A DNA stretch of 6,760 nt. Origin: Pseudidiomarina aestuarii. GTDB lineage: Bacteria; Pseudomonadota; Gammaproteobacteria; Enterobacterales; Alteromonadaceae. The DNA is taken from contig PYVG01000041.1 of the NCBI GenBank assembly GCA_003030745.1, positions 1-6,760 on the forward strand. The letters run 5' to 3'. Positions 6,655 through 6,760 of this stretch are shown here, one piece after another. Within the stretch, counting starts at the first letter, position 1. Each line of letters opens with the position of its first letter. Made by a program: the position numbers and the translations under genes. Under the pieces are notes generated by a model that saw only the letters and a list, made by a program, of their open reading frames with translations, had not been told where the DNA came from and did not search any database.

Positions 6655-6671
6655 TTCGTCTGATTGAAAAT

Positions 6672-6701
6672 AAAAAAACCCCAGCCCATTCGGGCTGAGG
6701 T
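6672..6701 (-). terminator. Proximal intrinsic terminator of the rRNA operon
   Basis: Read leftward, CCTCAGCCC pairs with GGGCTGGGG (one U-G pair) around loop GAAT and is followed by seven T residues (complement of 6672-6678). It begins 12 nt after the 3' end of the 5S gene, the standard position and form for an rrn terminator. Confidence 0.93.
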
Positions 6702-6712
6702 TTGTTTATTTG

Positions 6713-6760
6713 AAGCCTGGCGGTGTCCTACTCTCACATGGGGAGACCCCACACTACCAT
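6713..6760 (-). rRNA. rrf: 5S ribosomal RNA, 3' part (continues beyond the window)
   Basis: The reverse complement of the last 48 bases reads ATGGTAGTGTGGGGTCTCC and so on through CATGTGAGAGTAGGACACC to GCCAGGCTT. This aligns without gaps to about positions 73-120 of E. coli 5S rRNA, with only a few differences near the 3' end. It is the final gene of an rRNA operon whose remainder lies to the right. The 3' end at 6713 is placed by analogy with the E. coli GCCAGGCAT terminus. Confidence 0.95.

Larger units (their letters stand above)
6370..6712. other. Non-coding interval between murB and the 5S gene
   Basis: About 340 bp without a credible protein gene. From right to left it contains the 5S trailer and proximal terminator, a roughly 110-bp stretch of hairpins and 5S-like debris, the distal terminator, and the heptamer inverted repeat. 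I found no tRNA cloverleaf and no strong sigma-70 promoter for murB. Confidence 0.7.

Noticed and set aside
6370..6712. CRISPR array or integron-type site in the repeat-rich region
   Set aside because: The units are 7-nt and degenerate with no constant spacers, there are no cas genes or integrase, and the palindromes lack attC-like core sites.

Overview
The window looks like a chromosomal segment of a marine gammaproteobacterium, probably Alteromonadales-like and possibly Idiomarinaceae; this placement is inferred from gene content and order, not from a search. The right half reproduces the order known from the E. coli rrnB region: the end of a 5S rRNA gene, then murB, birA and a pantothenate kinase gene, all read leftward. 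Here the kinase is the type III enzyme CoaX rather than the type I CoaA found at this place in E. coli.

Layout from left to right. Bases 70-1245 (minus) hold the C-terminal part of TmcA, the tRNA(Met) wobble-cytidine acetyltransferase. The N-terminal domain and most of the helicase module are missing, so it is called a truncated pseudogene. Directly abutting its broken end, and read divergently, is a two-gene plus-strand unit (1244-3584): carboxy(nor)spermidine dehydrogenase and carboxynorspermidine decarboxylase (nspC), the last two steps of the aspartate-semialdehyde-dependent polyamine pathway. A strong bidirectional hairpin (3593-3619) separates this unit from the convergent minus-strand cluster murB-birA-coaX, whose genes are 3 nt apart or overlap and are probably co-transcribed.

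Bases 6349-6712 contain no convincing protein gene but are dense in structure. There is a degenerate 7-nt tandem repeat whose copies form an imperfect inverted repeat around a perfect 16-bp palindrome (6383-6498). There are two intrinsic terminators for leftward transcription (6503-6535 and 6672-6701). Between the terminators lies debris resembling 5S rRNA in both orientations, plus an 11-bp perfect hairpin. The last 48 nt (6713-6760) are the 3' end of a 5S rRNA on the minus strand.

Functionally, the leftward block is core metabolism (peptidoglycan precursor reduction, biotin-protein ligation, coenzyme A synthesis) downstream of an rRNA operon. The rightward block is polyamine synthesis. I see no clearly new defence or mobile system. 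The points most worth a second look are the decapitated tmcA next to the polyamine genes, and the repeat and rRNA-debris region behind the 5S gene.
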